Shown here in pieces: positions 7,057-9,656 of a stretch of DNA of 9,656 nt. Position 1 is the stretch's first letter, and every line of letters starts with the position of its first letter. The notes under the pieces were generated by a model. The model did not search any database and was not told where the DNA came from. It saw only the letters and a list, made by a program, of their open reading frames with translations. Source of the stretch: Myxococcota bacterium (lineage in GTDB: Bacteria > Myxococcota_A > UBA9160 > PR03); assembly GCA_030066475.1 (NCBI GenBank), contig JASJBO010000284.1, positions 1-9,656 on the forward strand. The letters are read 5' to 3'. A program made the translations under genes and the position numbers.

Positions 7057-8012
7057 GCGCCGAGCCGATCCATCCCCAGCCGCCCACGCCGAGCGCCGGG
7101 CCGCGGCCGCCGTCGCGGCGCAGCGAGCTGGCGCTGCGGCTGCTCACCGCGGCCTTCCTGATCCCCTTCATCCTGTACGCGATCGCGCGGGGCGGCTTCT
7201 GGACGCTCGGCACCGTCGTGGTGCTGGTGCTGCTCGGCATCCGCGAGTTCTACCAGCTGATCGAGGCGAAGGGCGCCCATCCGCTGTTCGGCTTCGGTCT
7301 GGCGGCCGGCGCCGCGCTGCCGGTGGTGGCGTACTTCGGCAACGAGTACCACGCCACCATGTTGATGACGCTGGTGCTGCTGACCGTGATGGTGCGACAG
7401 GTCGGTCGCGCCCAGATCACCCAGGCGCTCGCCAGCATCTCCGGCACCTTCTTCGGCGTCTTCTACGTGGGCTGGCTGCTCGCCCACGCGGTGGTGCTGC
7501 GCAACTTCCACGACGTCGTGGACGCCAAGTGGGGCGCCGAGGCAGCGGCCGGCTTCCACCCCGACTCGGGTGCCTTCTTCCTGGTCGTGGCCGCGTCCAC
7601 CGTGGTCGCCTGCGACGCGGGCGCCTACTTCGCCGGGCGCGCCTGGGGCAAGCGCAAGCTGGCGCCGCGCATCAGCCCGGGCAAGACGGTGGAGGGCGCA
7701 CTCGGCGGCGTCGTCGGCAGCCTGGTCGCCGCCGCGATCTGCAAGGCGCTGTTCGACGCGCTGTGGCCGGAGCTGTCGGCGCCGCTGTCCTGGGGGCTCG
7801 CCCTCGCGATCGCGCCGGTGCTGGCCGTCGCCGGCATCGTGGGCGACCTGGTCGAGTCGCTGCTCAAGCGCGACGCCGACATCAAGGATGCGGGCTCGCT
7901 GCTGCCGGGCATGGGTGGAATCCTCGATCGCATCGACTCGGCCCTGCTCGGCATTCCGGTGATGTACTATCTCCTCCTGGCGATCACCTACCTCAGCACG
8001 GGCTTCCGATGA
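7053..8012 (+). CDS. cdsA: Phosphatidate cytidylyltransferase (CDP-diglyceride synthase)
   Basis: Integral inner-membrane enzyme making CDP-diacylglycerol from CTP and phosphatidic acid, the branch point of phospholipid synthesis. It has 319 residues: a Pro-rich cytosolic N-terminus (about 1-27), then several hydrophobic segments through to the C-terminus (MYYLLLAITYL). Conserved elements are CDAGAYFAGR (187-196), APRISPGKTVEG (204-215) and the CTP-transferase signature SLLKRDADIKD...PGMGGILDRID (269-295). The signature normally reads PGHGG; here Met287 replaces the His, while the KR, KD and DRID residues remain. ATG overlaps the dut stop, with GGAG (7044-7047) 5 nt before it. cdsA usually sits with uppS and dxr; its place between dut and purB is uncommon. 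Confidence 0.95.
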   Translation: MSAEPIHPQPPTPSAGPRPPSRRSELALRLLTAAFLIPFILYAIARGGFWTLGTVVVLVLLGIREFYQLIEAKGAHPLFGFGLAAGAALPVVAYFGNEYHATMLMTLVLLTVMVRQVGRAQITQALASISGTFFGVFYVGWLLAHAVVLRNFHDVVDAKWGAEAAAGFHPDSGAFFLVVAASTVVACDAGAYFAGRAWGKRKLAPRISPGKTVEGALGGVVGSLVAAAICKALFDALWPELSAPLSWGLALAIAPVLAVAGIVGDLVESLLKRDADIKDAGSLLPGMGGILDRIDSALLGIPVMYYLLLAITYLSTGFR

Positions 8013-9310
8013 TCGAGCGCTACACCCGACCCGAGATGCGCGACCTGTGGTCCGACGACCACCGCTACCGCTGCTGGCTGCGCGTCGAGATCGCAGTCTG
8101 CGAGGTCTTGTCCGAACGCGGTTTGATTCCGCCCGAGTCGCTCGCCGCGATTCGCGAGCGTGCCGAGTTCGACACGCAGCGGATCGCCGAGATCGAGGCC
8201 GAGGTGCGGCACGACGTGATCGCGTTCCTCACCAACGTGGCCGAGTCCGTCGGGCCCGAGTCGCGCTGGATCCACTACGGCATGACCTCGAGCGACGTGC
8301 TCGACACGGCGCTGGCGCTCCAGGTCCGAGAGGCCGGCGAGCTCGTGCTGGCGGGTCTCGACCGCACGCTCGCCGCGCTGCGCGCGCGGGCGGACGAGCA
8401 CCGCCACACGCCGATGGTCGGGCGGACCCACGGCATCCACGCCGAGCCCACCACCTTCGGGCTCAAGCTGCTGGTGTTCCACGGCGCCTTCGCGCGCGCC
8501 CGGACGCGGCTGGCCGCCGCGCTCGAGGAGGCGGCGGTGGGCAAGATCTCGGGCGCGGTGGGGACCTTCGCCCACCTCGACCCGGCCGTGGAGGAGGCCG
8601 TCTGCGCGCGGCTCGGCATCGGCTTCGAGCCCGCCGCCACGCAGGTGGTGCAGCGCGACCGCCACGCCGCCTTCGTCTCGGCCCTGGCCCTGGTCGGCGC
8701 CACGATCGACCAGGCCGCGGTCGAGTTCCGGCACCTGGCGCGCACCGAGGTGCGCGAGGTCGAGGAGGAGTTCGGCAAGGGCCAGAAGGGCTCCTCGGCG
8801 ATGCCCCACAAGCGCAACCCGTGGCGCTTCGAGAACCTCTCCGGGCTGGCGCGCCTGGTGCGCGGCTACGCCAGCGCCTCGCTCGAGAACCTGGCGCTCT
8901 GGCACGAGCGCGACATCAGCAACTCGTCGGTGGAGCGGGTGGTGCTCCCCGACGCGACCACGGTGGTCGACTTCATGCTGCAGCGCTTCGCCGGGCTGGT
9001 GGAGTCGCTGCGGGTGCTGCCCGAGCGCATGCGCGAGAACCTCGAGTCGTCGCGCGGGCTGGTATTCAGCGGCACGCTGCTGCTGGCGCTGGCCGAGCAG
9101 GGCCTGACCCGCGAGGACGCCTACCGCCTGGTGCAGGGCCACGCGATGGACACCTGGGAGAAGGGCGGCGAGTTCCGCGACCGGGTGCTGGCGGACCCGG
9201 GCATCACCGAGGTGCTCTCGAAGGAGGAGATCGAGCGCGCCTTCGACCTCGACCACGCGCTGCGCAACGTCGACGCGATCTTTGCCCGCGCACTCGGAGA
9301 CACGCCGTGA
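8009..9310 (+). CDS. purB: Adenylosuccinate lyase
   Basis: Fumarase/aspartase-superfamily enzyme acting twice in purine synthesis: it releases fumarate from SAICAR and from adenylosuccinate. The 433 residues match the short Bacillus-type PurB (about 430). Visible landmarks are HYGMTSSDVLDT, GRTHGIHAEPTTFG with His141 and His144, and the signature loop GSSAMPHKRNP (261-271) with catalytic Ser262/Ser263. LWHERDISNSSVERVVLPD and the C-terminal LKNVDxIF-like ending (LRNVDAIFARAL) follow. After the signature, WRFENLSGLARLVRGY is a normal variant of the family helix. The ATG overlaps the cdsA stop by 4 nt and has no clear Shine-Dalgarno, so coupling is likely. The 3' end overlaps purS. Confidence 0.97.
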   Translation: MIERYTRPEMRDLWSDDHRYRCWLRVEIAVCEVLSERGLIPPESLAAIRERAEFDTQRIAEIEAEVRHDVIAFLTNVAESVGPESRWIHYGMTSSDVLDTALALQVREAGELVLAGLDRTLAALRARADEHRHTPMVGRTHGIHAEPTTFGLKLLVFHGAFARARTRLAAALEEAAVGKISGAVGTFAHLDPAVEEAVCARLGIGFEPAATQVVQRDRHAAFVSALALVGATIDQAAVEFRHLARTEVREVEEEFGKGQKGSSAMPHKRNPWRFENLSGLARLVRGYASASLENLALWHERDISNSSVERVVLPDATTVVDFMLQRFAGLVESLRVLPERMRENLESSRGLVFSGTLLLALAEQGLTREDAYRLVQGHAMDTWEKGGEFRDRVLADPGITEVLSKEEIERAFDLDHALRNVDAIFARALGDTP

Positions 9311-9555
9311 GGGCCCTCGTCTACGTCACCCTCAAGCCCGACGTGCTCGACCCCCAGGGCCAGGCGATCCAGCGCGCCTGCGGCTCGTTCGGCTACCAGG
9401 GCGTGCGCGACGTGCGACAGGGGAAGCTGTTCGAGGTCACCCTCGACGCCCCCGACCGCGCCGCCGCCGAAGCGCTCCTCCGCGAGCTCAGCGACAAGCT
9501 GCTCGCGAACCCCGTGATCGAAGACCACCACATCCACAGCATCGAGGAGGACTGA
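9307..9555 (+). CDS. purS: Phosphoribosylformylglycinamidine synthase subunit PurS
   Basis: Small subunit of the PurS/PurQ/PurL complex that makes FGAM in step 4 of purine synthesis; PurS bridges the glutaminase PurQ and the synthetase PurL. The 82 residues show the family pattern: strand ALVYVTLKPDVLDPQGQAIQ (3-22), GVRDVRQGKLFEVTL (34-48), a helix rich in Ala/Glu/Leu, and the ending LLANPVIEDHHIHSIEED. The GTG start overlaps the purB stop (GTGA), and GGAG (9296-9299) lies 7 nt upstream. purQ and purL are not in the window. Instead of the usual tight junction to purQ, at least 101 nt of non-coding sequence with a hairpin and a repeat follow. Confidence 0.95.
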   Translation: MRALVYVTLKPDVLDPQGQAIQRACGSFGYQGVRDVRQGKLFEVTLDAPDRAAAEALLRELSDKLLANPVIEDHHIHSIEED

Positions 9556-9586
9556 CTCCCGCCGGCCACCCCCCAGCGACATGGCT

Positions 9587-9617
9587 GAGAGACCGCCCGC
9601 GCAAGCGCGCGGTCCTC
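9587..9617 (+). terminator. Strong hairpin after purS (possible terminator)
   Basis: GAG (9587-9589), a bulged A, GACCGC (9591-9596), a C-C mismatch and CGC (9598-9600) pair with GCG (9605-9607), GCGGTC (9609-9614) and CTC (9615-9617) around a GCAA loop of the stable GNRA type. That is 12 pairs. It starts about 30 nt after the purS stop. There is no T-tract, so if it terminates it is not a textbook intrinsic terminator. It competes with another hairpin at 9605-9624. Confidence 0.5.
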
Positions 9618-9653
9618 CGCGCGCGCGCAGCGAGCCGTAGGCGAGCGAAGTCC
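9601..9653 (+). repeat. Dispersed fourth copy of the intergenic repeat
   Basis: 9621-9653 matches 3654-3686 at 32 of 33 positions; the single difference is in the mini-hairpin loop (C3671 against T9638). The upstream flank is also alike in design. GCAA is followed by an inverted repeat ending at the same place in both copies: here GCGCGCGG (9605-9612) with CCGCGCGC (9617-9624), and at the first site 6-bp arms at 3644-3657. The window ends 3 nt after this copy, so more tandem copies may follow. Confidence 0.85.
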
Positions 9654-9656
9654 CCT

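Noticed and set aside
4196..7240. Open frame of about 1000 codons on the minus strand across pnp, dut and the start of cdsA
   Set aside because: It lies opposite strongly supported genes. High-GC codon bias on the plus strand creates long open frames on the other strand, and the translation is low-complexity Arg/Ala/Leu/His-rich with no recognisable domain.
9581..9640. Small ATG-to-TAG frame (19 codons) after purS as a possible leader peptide
   Set aside because: No Shine-Dalgarno upstream, and the codons are simply the hairpin and repeat sequence; the stop falls in the repeat core. No run of regulatory codons is present.

Overview
This is a high-GC (roughly 70% by eye) bacterial chromosomal segment. 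It is fully packed with housekeeping genes on the plus strand, and I see no gene on the minus strand. The order infB - DUF503 - rbfA - truB - rpsO - pnp - dut is the classic translation/RNA-processing block. The separate small PurS subunit shows that this organism uses the multi-subunit PurS/PurQ/PurL form of FGAM synthase, not the fused large PurL of gamma- and betaproteobacteria. Gene order, base composition and protein style suggest a member of the former Deltaproteobacteria (Myxococcota, Desulfobacterota or relatives). That placement is inference from synteny, not from a phylogenetic marker analysis.

Layout: (1) 1-3597, a translation block of infB (5' end cut off by the window), a DUF503/YlxP-like gene, rbfA and truB. 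The infB/DUF503 and rbfA/truB pairs overlap, and DUF503 and rbfA are 3 nt apart. (2) 3598-3835, a non-coding gap with three tandem copies of a 42-bp repeat, then the rpsO leader. (3) 3836-4102, rpsO from a TTG start. (4) 4103-4354, the rpsO-pnp gap, with a possible terminator, a 77-nt near-perfect long hairpin, and a CU-rich stretch complementary to the pnp ribosome-binding site. (5) 4355-9555, pnp, dut, cdsA, purB and purS. The last three junctions overlap by 4 nt each, so they are probably translationally coupled. (6) 9556-9656, a non-coding end with a strong hairpin and a fourth, dispersed copy of the repeat.

How the genes work together: IF-2, RbfA, S15 and TruB serve translation initiation, 30S maturation and tRNA modification. 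PNPase degrades RNA. Dut, PurB and PurS serve nucleotide metabolism, and CdsA makes CDP-diacylglycerol for phospholipids.

No defence system, mobile element, CRISPR array or new enzyme system is visible. The interesting signal is in the non-coding DNA. A dispersed intergenic element is built around a mini-hairpin that shows a compensatory base-pair change between copies. The rpsO-pnp spacer looks like an RNase III-type/autoregulatory leader. CdsA also carries a substitution in its signature motif.
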